Below, one piece after another: positions 42,922-50,444 of a DNA stretch of 64,000 nt. Location: NCBI RefSeq assembly GCF_006439025.1, contig NZ_RCYZ01000002.1, forward strand, positions 682,753 to 746,752. The letters are read 5' to 3'. Every line of letters begins with the position of its first letter. Within the stretch, counting starts at the first letter, position 1. The notes under the pieces are model-generated. The model was not told the origin of the DNA, made no database searches, and was given only the letters and a program-made list of their open reading frames with translations. The DNA is from Hymenobacter nivis (GTDB lineage: Bacteria; Bacteroidota; Bacteroidia; Cytophagales; Hymenobacteraceae). The translations under genes and the position numbers were made by a program.

Positions 42922-44312
42922 ACGGTCGGGGCGGGGGTGGCAGCCTGGGCCGCGTGCCAGTCGCGGAAGCTTTGCTTGGGCGGCGCGGGTAGCTCGCGGG
43001 CAATGGCCCAGGGGTTGTAGCCCGGCGCGTGGCTGAGGGCGTGCGGCACAAATCGCAGCCCAAGCCGGGCCGCCGCGCCTCCGGCTTTGAACAGAGCCGG
43101 CCGGGCCAAGACGCGGCTTAGCAGCTTCATGCTGTACTTTTTGCTGGCCGGCAGCATTCCCTCGGCCCCCAGCACCTGCCGCCACTTGTAGAGCTGGGTG
43201 TGGATATCAATCTTAACTGGGCACACGTCGGTGCACGAGCCGCAGAGCGTGCTGGCAAACGGCAGCGAAGCGTGCTTGCGCATGTCGATGTTGGGTGAGA
43301 GAATCGCGCCGATGGGCCCCGGGATGGTGAAATCGTAGCTGTGGCCGCCGCTGCGCCGGTACACCGGGCAGGTGTTCATGCAGGCCCCGCACCGGATGCA
43401 CTTGAGCGAAGCCCGGAAGTCGGGCCGGCCCAGCTGCTGGCTGCGGCCGTTGTCCACGATGACGACGTGCAGCTCGCGGCCGGGCAAAGGCTTGGTAAAG
43501 TGCGAGGTGTAGGTAGTGATGGGCTGCCCGGTGGCCGAGCGCGTGAGCAGGCGCGTGAACACGGCCAAGTCCGAGAGCCGGGGCAGCAGCTTTTCCATGC
43601 CCATGCAGGCGATGTGCACCCGGGCCAGGCCAATGGCCAGGTCGGCGTTGCCCTCGTTGGTGCACACCACCACCGAGCCCGTTTCGGCGATGGCGAAGTT
43701 GACGCCCGAAATGGCCACCTCGGCGGCCAAGAACTTCGCGCGCAGGTGCTGGCGGGCAGCTTCGGTGAGCTGCTGCGGGTCGGTGAGGCCCTTTTCGGTG
43801 CCCAGGTGCTGCCAGAAGGTTTCGCCCACGTCCTCCTTTTTGAGGTGGATGGCGGGCAGCACCACGTGGCTGGGGGCCTCGTCGCGCAGCTGAATAATTC
43901 GCTCGCCCAGGTCGGAATCAATCACTTCTACCCCATGGGCCAGCAGGTGCGGGTTGAGGTGGCACTCCTCCGTTAGCATTGACTTGCTCTTGACCACCCG
44001 GCTGGCCCCGGCCTGCCGCACAATGCCCAGCACAATCCGGTTGTGCTCGGCCGCGTCGGCGGCCCAGTGCACGCGCACGCCGTTGGCCAGCGCAGCGTCT
44101 TCAAACTGCTCCAGGTACTCGGCCAGCCGGCTCAGGGTGTGGTCTTTTATGTCGGAAGCGAGTTGGCGCAGCTCCTGAAATTCGGGCGTGGCGTACACCG
44201 CTCGGTCGCGCTTCTGGCGCACAAACCACAGCGTTTCGTCGTGCCAGGTGGTGCGCTCCTCGTCGAGTAAAAACAGGTCGGAGCGCTGGGCGTGGTTTTG
44301 GGGCTGGCTCAT
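42918..44312 (-). CDS. lutB: LutB-type iron-sulfur L-lactate oxidation protein
   Basis: 464 residues, the standard LutB length. The N-terminal LUD domain (about 60-300) has 'GVNFAIAETGSVVVCTNEGNADL'. The ferredoxin-like module (about 305-375) carries two cysteine clusters, CIRCGACMNTCP and CGSCTDVCP, for two 4Fe-4S centres. A C-terminal helical extension follows. It lies 2 bp from the lutA stop and overlaps lutC, so all three are translationally coupled. Confidence 0.95.
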   Translation of the reverse strand: MSQPQNHAQRSDLFLLDEERTTWHDETLWFVRQKRDRAVYATPEFQELRQLASDIKDHTLSRLAEYLEQFEDAALANGVRVHWAADAAEHNRIVLGIVRQAGASRVVKSKSMLTEECHLNPHLLAHGVEVIDSDLGERIIQLRDEAPSHVVLPAIHLKKEDVGETFWQHLGTEKGLTDPQQLTEAARQHLRAKFLAAEVAISGVNFAIAETGSVVVCTNEGNADLAIGLARVHIACMGMEKLLPRLSDLAVFTRLLTRSATGQPITTYTSHFTKPLPGRELHVVIVDNGRSQQLGRPDFRASLKCIRCGACMNTCPVYRRSGGHSYDFTIPGPIGAILSPNIDMRKHASLPFASTLCGSCTDVCPVKIDIHTQLYKWRQVLGAEGMLPASKKYSMKLLSRVLARPALFKAGGAAARLGLRFVPHALSHAPGYNPWAIARELPAPPKQSFRDWHAAQAATPAPTV

Positions 44313-44314
44313 GG

Positions 44315-45055
44315 TTAGGCAAGGGCGCCGTTAAGGATTTCCGCGGCGTGCAGCACCCGCAGGGGCAGCTGGCGGCGGCGCACGATGCCCTCCAGGTGCA
44401 TCAGGCAGCTCATGTCGCCGCCGGTGAGCACCTGGGTGCCGTGGCGCAGGTGGTCGGCCACGCGGTCTTGGCCCATGCGGGCCGAAATGCCGGCCTCGCT
44501 CACGCAAAACGTGCCCCCGAAGCCGCAGCACTCGTCGTTGCGGTCCAGCTCGGTCAGCTCCAGGCCGTCCAGGCCCGCCAGCAGGCGGCGCAGCTGGCCG
44601 TCGCGCACGGGCGTCATCTCCGATTCGTTGGCCTGGTGCAGGCCGCGCTGGCCGTGGCAGCTCAGGTGCAGGCCCACTTTGTGCGGGTAGCGGCCGGGAA
44701 TTTCCGTAACGCCGAGCACCTGCGTGATGAAGTCGAACAGCTCAACCGTCGCCGTGCGCACGTGCTGCACGGCCGGGGTTTGGTCGATGATGTCGAAGTG
44801 CTGGCGCACGTGGTACACGCAGCTGCCGGCGGGCCCCACCACGTAGTCGTAGTCCTGGAACGTGTCCACGAAGTGGTGGTACACGGGCTTGGCGTCCTGC
44901 TCGCAGCCGCTGTTGGCCATGGGCTGCCCGCAGCAGGTTTGCTGCTTGGGGAACGCCGCCGCCACCCCCAGCTTGGCCAGCAGTTGCAGCGAGGCAATGG
45001 CCACCTGGGGGTAGAACTGGTCCACGTAGCAGGGCACAAAAAGAGCAACTTTCAT
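44315..45055 (-). CDS. lutA: LutA-type (Fe-S)-binding protein, CCG domains
   Basis: 246 residues from the ATG at 45055 (MKVALFVPCYVDQFYPQVAI). Two cysteine-rich CCG repeats are visible: 'FPKQQTCCGQPMANSGCEQDA' near residue 45 and 'DRNDECCGFGGTFCV' near residue 180, with 'GLHLSCHGQRGL' between them. These coordinate an unusual 4Fe-4S cluster in the LutA/GlpC/HdrB families. It is the first of the lutABC set and starts 46 bp after the FGGY kinase. Confidence 0.95.
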   Translation of the reverse strand: MKVALFVPCYVDQFYPQVAIASLQLLAKLGVAAAFPKQQTCCGQPMANSGCEQDAKPVYHHFVDTFQDYDYVVGPAGSCVYHVRQHFDIIDQTPAVQHVRTATVELFDFITQVLGVTEIPGRYPHKVGLHLSCHGQRGLHQANESEMTPVRDGQLRRLLAGLDGLELTELDRNDECCGFGGTFCVSEAGISARMGQDRVADHLRHGTQVLTGGDMSCLMHLEGIVRRRQLPLRVLHAAEILNGALA

Positions 45056-45101
45056 AAAGCGTACCCGCTGGCTGCTGCGCAAGCGGTAATGGATAAAAGT
45101 G

Positions 45102-46442
45102 CTAAGTAAAAACATTGGCTGGTTTTTGCTGCGCCACGCCCTGCTCCAGGTGCAGCAGGGCCCCCAGGGCCGTGGCCTGCGGCACCTCCAGCGTCTGGAG
45201 GCCGACGCCAGGAAAGGCCTCGGCCAGCAACTCCCGAAACAGGGGGTTGCGCGCAAACCCACCGTCAAGAAAAATGGTGGGCTCGTCCTGCCGCACCAGC
45301 CGGATGGACGCGGCCAGTATATCAACCAACCCCCTCATCAAGTGCTGGTACGCATCGCCGGCCGTGCGGAACCCCGCCAGGTCCCAGGCCTGGGCCGGCT
45401 GCTCAGGGTAGGGCCCCGTGCCGTGCATGCACCACGGCCGGAAGGGCGCGGCGGCCGGGTCGGCCGGCCGGGCCGTCACCTGCGTTTTGTAGAACTCGTG
45501 GCTGAACTCGGCCTTGATGCGGAAGTGGTTGGCAATGTGTTGCACCTGGTAATCGTGCTCGCGGCCCAGAAACACGCGCGCCGCCAGCACCCCCTGGCCC
45601 TGGGGCGAGAGGTAGCTCAGGCAGTCGCGCCGCAGCAGCTCGGTGGTGAGCGGCTGCTGGTTGAAGGGGTTGAAGGTGACGGCCCAGGTGCCGGTCGAAA
45701 CGAGCAGAAAAGGCGCGGCGTGCCGGCGCAGGTAGGGCAGCACCGCCGCCGACGAGTCGTGCAGGCCCGCCCCCACCAGCACGCCGTCCACCACAGCCGC
45801 GATGGGGTCTTGCAGCAGCGGGGCCAGCTTGGCGGCCAGGCCCTCGCGGTGCACCCAGGCGTGGTAGCCGTGGCGGGCAAAATCCCACAGGGCCGTATGG
45901 CAGCCCACGGAGGTGTAGTCGCTAAACTTCTCGCCCGTAATCAAATACGACAAGTACTGCGGCAGGTGCAGCGAGGTGTGCACCCGCGCGAACAGCTCAG
46001 GCCGGGTGTATTTCAGCCAGTAGAGCTGCAAGCCGGAGTTGAGCAGGCCCAGCGTGGGCGAGCAGGTGGCCGTGGCAAATTCCTCGGGCGGCGCGCCCAC
46101 CGCGGCGTAAAACTGCGCGGCAATGCGCTCGGGCAGCGGCTTGAGGTAGTTGTAGAGCGGGGCCACCGGCTGCCCGTCGGCCCCGAGGTGCACGAAGCTG
46201 GCGCCATAGGCCGTGAAGTTGACGCCCTTGAGCAGATAGCTGGGGTGTTGGCGCAGCGCGTGCCAGTTGCTGAGCACCCAGTGGGTGAGCCGTTCCAGGG
46301 TTTCGCACGGAAATCCATCGTCGTCCACCGTTTCGAGGCATACGTGCTGGTGCTCTTCCAGCAGCCGGTGGCTTTCGTCGAAAAGCAGGATTTTCTTGTT
46401 GGTTTTGCCAACGTCGAAAATGGCGTAAACGGGCTTTCTCAT
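45102..46442 (-). CDS. FGGY-family carbohydrate kinase, probable rhamnulokinase
   Basis: 446 residues. The FGGY fold is shown by the N-terminal phosphate loop 'YAIFDVGKTNKKILLFDE', 'NFTAYGASFVHLGADG', 'GCHTALWDF', 'LVGAGLHDSSAAVLPYL' and the C-terminal 'IFLDGGFARNPLFRELLAEAF'. Its start overlaps the isomerase stop (ATGA). Position between L-rhamnose isomerase and the lut genes, and the presence of a rhamnulose-1-phosphate aldolase in the divergent operon, make L-rhamnulose the likely substrate. Sequence alone would also allow another ketose or L-fuculose. Confidence 0.88.
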   Translation of the reverse strand: MRKPVYAIFDVGKTNKKILLFDESHRLLEEHQHVCLETVDDDGFPCETLERLTHWVLSNWHALRQHPSYLLKGVNFTAYGASFVHLGADGQPVAPLYNYLKPLPERIAAQFYAAVGAPPEEFATATCSPTLGLLNSGLQLYWLKYTRPELFARVHTSLHLPQYLSYLITGEKFSDYTSVGCHTALWDFARHGYHAWVHREGLAAKLAPLLQDPIAAVVDGVLVGAGLHDSSAAVLPYLRRHAAPFLLVSTGTWAVTFNPFNQQPLTTELLRRDCLSYLSPQGQGVLAARVFLGREHDYQVQHIANHFRIKAEFSHEFYKTQVTARPADPAAAPFRPWCMHGTGPYPEQPAQAWDLAGFRTAGDAYQHLMRGLVDILAASIRLVRQDEPTIFLDGGFARNPLFRELLAEAFPGVGLQTLEVPQATALGALLHLEQGVAQQKPANVFT

Positions 46443-47722
46443 AGCCCGGTGGCCAGCGCGTGGCGGCCGCGCTGCGCAATGAGGCCGGCCCGGTGCGTAG
46501 CCTGGCGGTAGGCGGCCACCGGGCGCAGGGCCCCCCCGGCCTGGCGGTAGGCCTCGGCCACCAGGGGCCGCACATCGGTCAGGAAGGCGTCGCGCAGCAG
46601 GTCCTCGGCCAGGGCCGCGTCGTTGGCGGCCTGGGCGGCCTGCAGGGCCGGGCGGTCTACGAGCAGGGATTTGGCGTAGGCCGTCAGGATGTTATCGGTC
46701 GATTGGAGCAGGTCTTCGAGCGGGTCCTTGGTGTTGTGGCTGGCGTCAATCATGTAGGCCACGGCGGGGTTGTGCACGGTGGCATCCTGGGCGCTGTCCA
46801 CCAGCTCGTTGAAAATCAGGAACAGCTGAAACGGCTTGATACTGCCCGTGGTCAGGTCGTCGTCGCCGTACATCGAGCCGTTGAAGTGGAAGCCCCCCAG
46901 CCGCCCAAAGTGCTGCAAGCGGCCCACAATCTGCTCGATGTTGGTGTTGGGCAGGTGGTGGCCCAGGTCCACGAGCACCTGCGCCTGGGGCCCCATGGCC
47001 TGGCACAGGGCGTAGGACGTGCCCCAGTCGGGTATCACCATGGAGTAAAAATTGGGCTCGAAGGGCTTGTACTCGACGAGCAACGTCCAGTCGGGCGGCA
47101 GGGCCCCGTAGATGGCCGCCAGCGACTCCTGCGTGCGCTGGTAGGCCCCGCGGAAATGCTGCTGGCCCGGGAAGTTGGAGCCGTCGGCCAGCCACACGGT
47201 GTGCACCAGGGCCCCCAGCTGCCGGCCGTACTCCAGGCACTCAATGTTGTGCTGCACGGCCTGCGCCCGCACCGCGGCATCAGTGCTGGCCAGCGACCCA
47301 AACTTGTAGGTCTGGGCCTGGCCGGGCTGGTCCTGAAAGGTGTTGGAGTTCATGGAATCGATGCGCAGGCCGGCGGCCGCCAGCTGCTGCTGGGCGCCGG
47401 CCACGTCGGTCGGTATATCCCAAGGAATATGCAGCGAAATGGCGTTCGATGAGCCATTGAGCTGGTGCAACAGGGCCACGTCGGCAATTTTCTCCTCCAA
47501 CGAGCGCGGCTCGCCCCCGCCCGGGAAGCGTCCGAAGCGCGTGCCGCCCGTGCCCAGGGCCCAGCTCGGCACGGCCACCTGAAACTGCCGCAGCTGCGCA
47601 ACCACGGCCGCCGCGCTGGCCGCGCTGCGCTGGTCCAGCTGCTCGCTGAGGTGATGGTAGTTAGCCTCGTGGCCGGCCACCAGGGGCGCGTTCAAGTCGT
47701 GGAGTTGCTGGGCGAGTAGCAT
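46439..47722 (-). CDS. rhaI: L-rhamnose isomerase (Pseudomonas stutzeri subtype)
   Basis: 427 residues from the ATG at 47722; upstream codons in frame lie in the intergenic operator region. TIM-barrel sugar isomerase pattern: 'LHIPWDIPTDVAGAQQQLAAAGLRIDSMNSNTFQ', 'VHTVWLADGSNFPGQQHFRGAYQRT', 'LLVEYKPFEPNFYSMVI', 'QVLVDLGHHLPNTNIEQIVGRL', 'GFHFNGSMYGDDDLTTGSIKPFQLFLIFNEL'. The Glu, Asp, His and Asp residues within these motifs match the metal ligands of the rhaI-type isomerase. It converts L-rhamnose to L-rhamnulose in the cytoplasm. It overlaps the kinase gene by 4 bp. Confidence 0.93.
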   Translation of the reverse strand: MLLAQQLHDLNAPLVAGHEANYHHLSEQLDQRSAASAAAVVAQLRQFQVAVPSWALGTGGTRFGRFPGGGEPRSLEEKIADVALLHQLNGSSNAISLHIPWDIPTDVAGAQQQLAAAGLRIDSMNSNTFQDQPGQAQTYKFGSLASTDAAVRAQAVQHNIECLEYGRQLGALVHTVWLADGSNFPGQQHFRGAYQRTQESLAAIYGALPPDWTLLVEYKPFEPNFYSMVIPDWGTSYALCQAMGPQAQVLVDLGHHLPNTNIEQIVGRLQHFGRLGGFHFNGSMYGDDDLTTGSIKPFQLFLIFNELVDSAQDATVHNPAVAYMIDASHNTKDPLEDLLQSTDNILTAYAKSLLVDRPALQAAQAANDAALAEDLLRDAFLTDVRPLVAEAYRQAGGALRPVAAYRQATHRAGLIAQRGRHALATGL

Positions 47723-47825
47723 CGGTCGGGTAGGGGAGAAGGAAAGAAAAATGCCGCGACAGGCAGGTGGAGCTAGCCGCTGCTGGCTGCTGCGCAAAGA
47801 ACTACGGTGGGCCCGGGGCAACCTT

Positions 47826-47839
47826 TCTGCACTCTCCTG
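47826..47839 (-). promoter_or_regulatory. Rhamnose-locus motif, copy 3 (12 of 14 matches), upstream of rhaI
   Basis: On the minus strand it reads CAGGAGAGTGCAGA, two changes from the CAGGAGAGTACAGG found upstream of rhaT and of the aldolase. It lies about 104 nt before the rhaI ATG, in the gap between the regulator and the isomerase. Confidence 0.55.
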
Positions 47840-47868
47840 CCCGCCTGGGGGCCCCAGTGGCGGGGCCC

Positions 47869-48879
47869 CTAAATGGAGCCCCGGCGAATTATGGAGAAGG
47901 GGTTACGCACCTTCTCCTGCTTGCCTTCCAGCAGCATCAGGGCGGCCGTGCGGCCCATGTGCTGGAAATCGGTGGTGATGACGGTGATGCCCAGCAGGTC
48001 CTTCAGGGGCGTTTCGTTGAAGCTGATGATGCCGATTTCGCGGCCCAGCAGGTAGGGCGTCTGGCGGACTTTTTTGACCAGCTCCACCAGGTCGGTTTCG
48101 CGCAGCACCACGTAGCAGGTGCCAAATTCCAGCACCTCTTCGCGGGCATTTTCGCGCACCGCGAAGTCCTTGTCGTTGTAGGTGCCGAAGTGCCGGAAGC
48201 CCTGCTCAATTTCAGGGGGGAAATTCTCGTCGCTGGGCAAAATCATCCGCATGCGCGGGTACTTCACCAAGTCGGGCGCGGCCGAGTTCAGGGCCCCCCC
48301 GATGTCGCGGGCAAAGTCTTGGTACACCGCCAGGCAGGGGTGGTGCAGCTCCGGCACGTTTTTGTCGAGCAGCACCAGTTGCGCGGGCGGAATGCTGCGC
48401 AGCACGAGCAAGTAGTCGTCCGGGGGCGTGGTGTAGGTGAAGTGGGGCATCACCACGTAGTGGCTGTACTTGCCCAGGTTGGCGGCAATAATCTGCCGGA
48501 ACAGCTCCGCGCTGTAGTGGTGAATCTCCAGGTGCACGGTGGCCCGGCTGCCCAGGGCCTCCAAAAAGGCATAGTAAATTTCCTTTTTGTAAGAGCTTAG
48601 CTTGTTGAACACCAGTAGGATCTTCAGCTTGTCGGGCTCGCGCGAGAGCACGTAGTAGCCCTTGCCCTGCACCGAGTTGATGAAGCCCCGCTCGCGCAGC
48701 TCGCGGTACGCCTTTTCCACTGTGTCGCGGGCCAGGTAGTGCTCCTCGCTCATCTCGCTGATGGAGGGCAGCTGCACCCCCGTTTTCAACGCTCCCCGCT
48801 CAATGCCCTCGATGACGGACTGTACAATCTGCTTGTACTTGGGCATCTGGTCAAGCGGATCGAGCTGTAAGTGGTACAT
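47869..48879 (-). CDS. GntR-family regulator with LacI-like sugar-binding domain
   Basis: 336 residues from the ATG at 48879. The N-terminal winged helix (about 10-75) reads 'MPKYKQIVQSVIEGIERGALKTGVQLPSISEMSEEHYLARDTVEKAYRELRERGFINSVQGKGYYVL', the GntR signature. The C-terminal ~250 residues form a periplasmic-binding-protein-like domain ('LKILLVFNKLSSYKKEIYYAFLEALG', 'IGIISFNETPLKDLLGITVITTDFQHMGRTAALMLLEG'), as in AraR-type regulators. It lies between rhaT and rhaI, so it probably senses rhamnose or rhamnulose and controls both divergent operons. Confidence 0.92.
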   Translation of the reverse strand: MYHLQLDPLDQMPKYKQIVQSVIEGIERGALKTGVQLPSISEMSEEHYLARDTVEKAYRELRERGFINSVQGKGYYVLSREPDKLKILLVFNKLSSYKKEIYYAFLEALGSRATVHLEIHHYSAELFRQIIAANLGKYSHYVVMPHFTYTTPPDDYLLVLRSIPPAQLVLLDKNVPELHHPCLAVYQDFARDIGGALNSAAPDLVKYPRMRMILPSDENFPPEIEQGFRHFGTYNDKDFAVRENAREEVLEFGTCYVVLRETDLVELVKKVRQTPYLLGREIGIISFNETPLKDLLGITVITTDFQHMGRTAALMLLEGKQEKVRNPFSIIRRGSI

Positions 48880-48980
48880 GGGAAAAAGCAAGCTGGTTAA
48901 TCAAGTGCGCAAGCTTACCAATTTCTGGCTTAGTAGAAGTATTCCGTGGGGGGAATGCACTGGAAAAATAGGCGCGTCGT

Positions 48981-50018
48981 TCAGCCCGCCAGGTAGTTGC
49001 CGTAGCCCACCACCACGGTCGAGAAGATGACCAGGCCGATGCCCAGCGTAATGGTGCGCAGCGTGCTGGAATTGGCGCCGCGCCACTCGTGCAGCAGCAG
49101 GCCCCACATGCTGCTGAAGGCGATGATGAAGGCCATGTGCAGCGTCCAGCCCGAGAAGCGGTAGGCCCCCATCTGGCTGTCGCCCATGCCGTAAAAGAAG
49201 AACTGGAAGTACCAGGTAGTGCCCGCCAGGGCGCAGAACAGCACGTTGCGCAGCGCCGGAAACGAGGGATTGCGGTAATCGCTGAACGTGTGGTTTTTCG
49301 CGTTCAGGTACAGGCACCAGGCGGCGTTGGTGGTGAGGCCGCCGGCCAGGATTACCACCAGAATGGCGTTGTTGACGAACAGCGGGTTGGTGCCGCTACT
49401 GGCGGCCAGCGCCGCGATGGGCTGCCCGGCGGTGAGGCCAAACGAGAAGCAGGCGCTCATAATACCGCTAAAAATGGCCACCGCCACCCCCTTGCGAAAG
49501 TCGAACTCGGCGACGGACGTGCGCTTTTCCGCCGCGCTCTGCGACTTCTCTTTGAGCAGTCCGGCCCGGCCGCAGACCAGGATGCCCAGCACGCACACCC
49601 CCAGCCCCAGCAGCACGAAGCGGCCCGAGGCGGTGCCCACCAGCGTGCCCAGCGTGCCGGTCCACAACGGGGGCACCAGCGTGCCGAATACGGCGCACAG
49701 GCCCAGCGTGACGGCCATGCCCAGGCTCAGGCCCAGGTAGCGCATGGCCAGGCCAAAGGTGAGGCCGCCCATACCCCAGAGCACGCCCCACAGGTACGTC
49801 CACCACAGGGTGCTGCTGGGGGCCTGGCGCAGCACGGCCAGCAGGTGGGGCACGGTGAGGGACCCCAGCACCCAGGGCGCCACCAGCCACGATACCACGC
49901 CGCCCACCAGCCAGTAGCTTTCCCAGGCCCAGCCGTTTACTTTTTTGTAGGGCAAGTAGAAGCTGCCCGAGGCAAAGCCGCCCAGCGCGTGAAACAAGAC
50001 ACCAAGAAGAACAAGCAT
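48981..50018 (-). CDS. rhaT: L-rhamnose/proton symporter RhaT
   Basis: 345 residues from the ATG at 50018. About ten hydrophobic helices; motifs 'GGFASGSFYLPYKKVNGWAWESYWL', 'LWGVLWGMGGLTFGLAMRYLGLSLGMAVTLGLCAVFGTLVPPL', 'GIMSACFSFGLTAGQPI' and 'GTTWYFQFFFYGMGDSQMG' are typical of RhaT. It brings L-rhamnose across the inner membrane with a proton. It is the first gene of the minus-strand arm and is divergent from the aldolase/dehydrogenase gene. Confidence 0.94.
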   Translation of the reverse strand: MLVLLGVLFHALGGFASGSFYLPYKKVNGWAWESYWLVGGVVSWLVAPWVLGSLTVPHLLAVLRQAPSSTLWWTYLWGVLWGMGGLTFGLAMRYLGLSLGMAVTLGLCAVFGTLVPPLWTGTLGTLVGTASGRFVLLGLGVCVLGILVCGRAGLLKEKSQSAAEKRTSVAEFDFRKGVAVAIFSGIMSACFSFGLTAGQPIAALAASSGTNPLFVNNAILVVILAGGLTTNAAWCLYLNAKNHTFSDYRNPSFPALRNVLFCALAGTTWYFQFFFYGMGDSQMGAYRFSGWTLHMAFIIAFSSMWGLLLHEWRGANSSTLRTITLGIGLVIFSTVVVGYGNYLAG

Positions 50019-50100
50019 GGGGTAGGGCGGGAGTGGAAGGTACCGCCCGCAAAACTGCGCGCCGAAACCGCTGCCCCCTTCCTGCACCCACCTGCACCGA

Positions 50101-50114
50101 CCTGTACTCTCCTG
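50101..50114 (-). promoter_or_regulatory. Rhamnose-locus motif, copy 1, upstream of rhaT
   Basis: The minus strand reads CAGGAGAGTACAGG, i.e. CAGG-N6-CAGG. It is about 84 nt before the rhaT ATG and just downstream of a TTAATTTG promoter-like octamer. Confidence 0.65.
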
Positions 50115-50333
50115 GCTAAAGCACAAATTAATCGGTCTCCAGTGCCACATAATGGGTCGTTTTGAAAGGAAAAAAGGCTGGTGCGGCTGCGCGGGAGCCG
50201 CGGCTGGGGCCCCCACGCAGCCGCAGCAGGGCCCCCAGCCGGGCCAGATGCCAGGAAGTGGAAGTGAACCTGCCGGTGCGCGGGGCAACAGCGGCCGAAC
50301 GGGGAGCTGGGGCCCTAAAAAAAGGCGCAAGAG

Positions 50334-50347
50334 CAGGAGAGTACAGG
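50334..50347 (+). promoter_or_regulatory. Rhamnose-locus motif, copy 2, upstream of the aldolase gene
   Basis: The plus strand reads CAGGAGAGTACAGG, identical over all 14 bases to copy 1 on the opposite strand. It is 98 nt before the ATG at 50445 and 3 nt upstream of a TTG (50351-50353) that could be the -33 element. Confidence 0.65.
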
Positions 50348-50364
50348 AAGTTGGCCCCGCCGCG

Positions 50365-50383
50365 GGTGGCAACATTTGCCACC
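50365..50383. promoter_or_regulatory. Perfect palindrome overlapping the aldolase promoter
   Basis: GGTGGCAA-CAT-TTGCCACC, 8-bp arms with a 3-bp spacer, covers the AACATTTG octamer that would be the -7 element. It looks like an operator for a dimeric repressor or a catabolite regulator. Confidence 0.5.
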
Positions 50384-50444
50384 GCTGCCACCCACCGGCT
50401 GGGGCCCCGGGCCCACTTCTCCTCCTTCTTCTCTGCTTCTTCTC

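Larger units (their letters stand above)
50019..50444. other. Divergent rhaT / aldolase regulatory region (426 bp)
   Basis: No gene. It contains two copies of the 14-bp motif in inverted orientation (50101-50114 and 50334-50347), a perfect palindrome at 50365-50383, and promoter-like octamers on both strands (minus TTAATTTG just upstream of copy 1 as seen from rhaT; plus AACATTTG at 50371-50378). Short direct repeats CCTGCACC (50091 on) abut copy 1. Confidence 0.7.
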
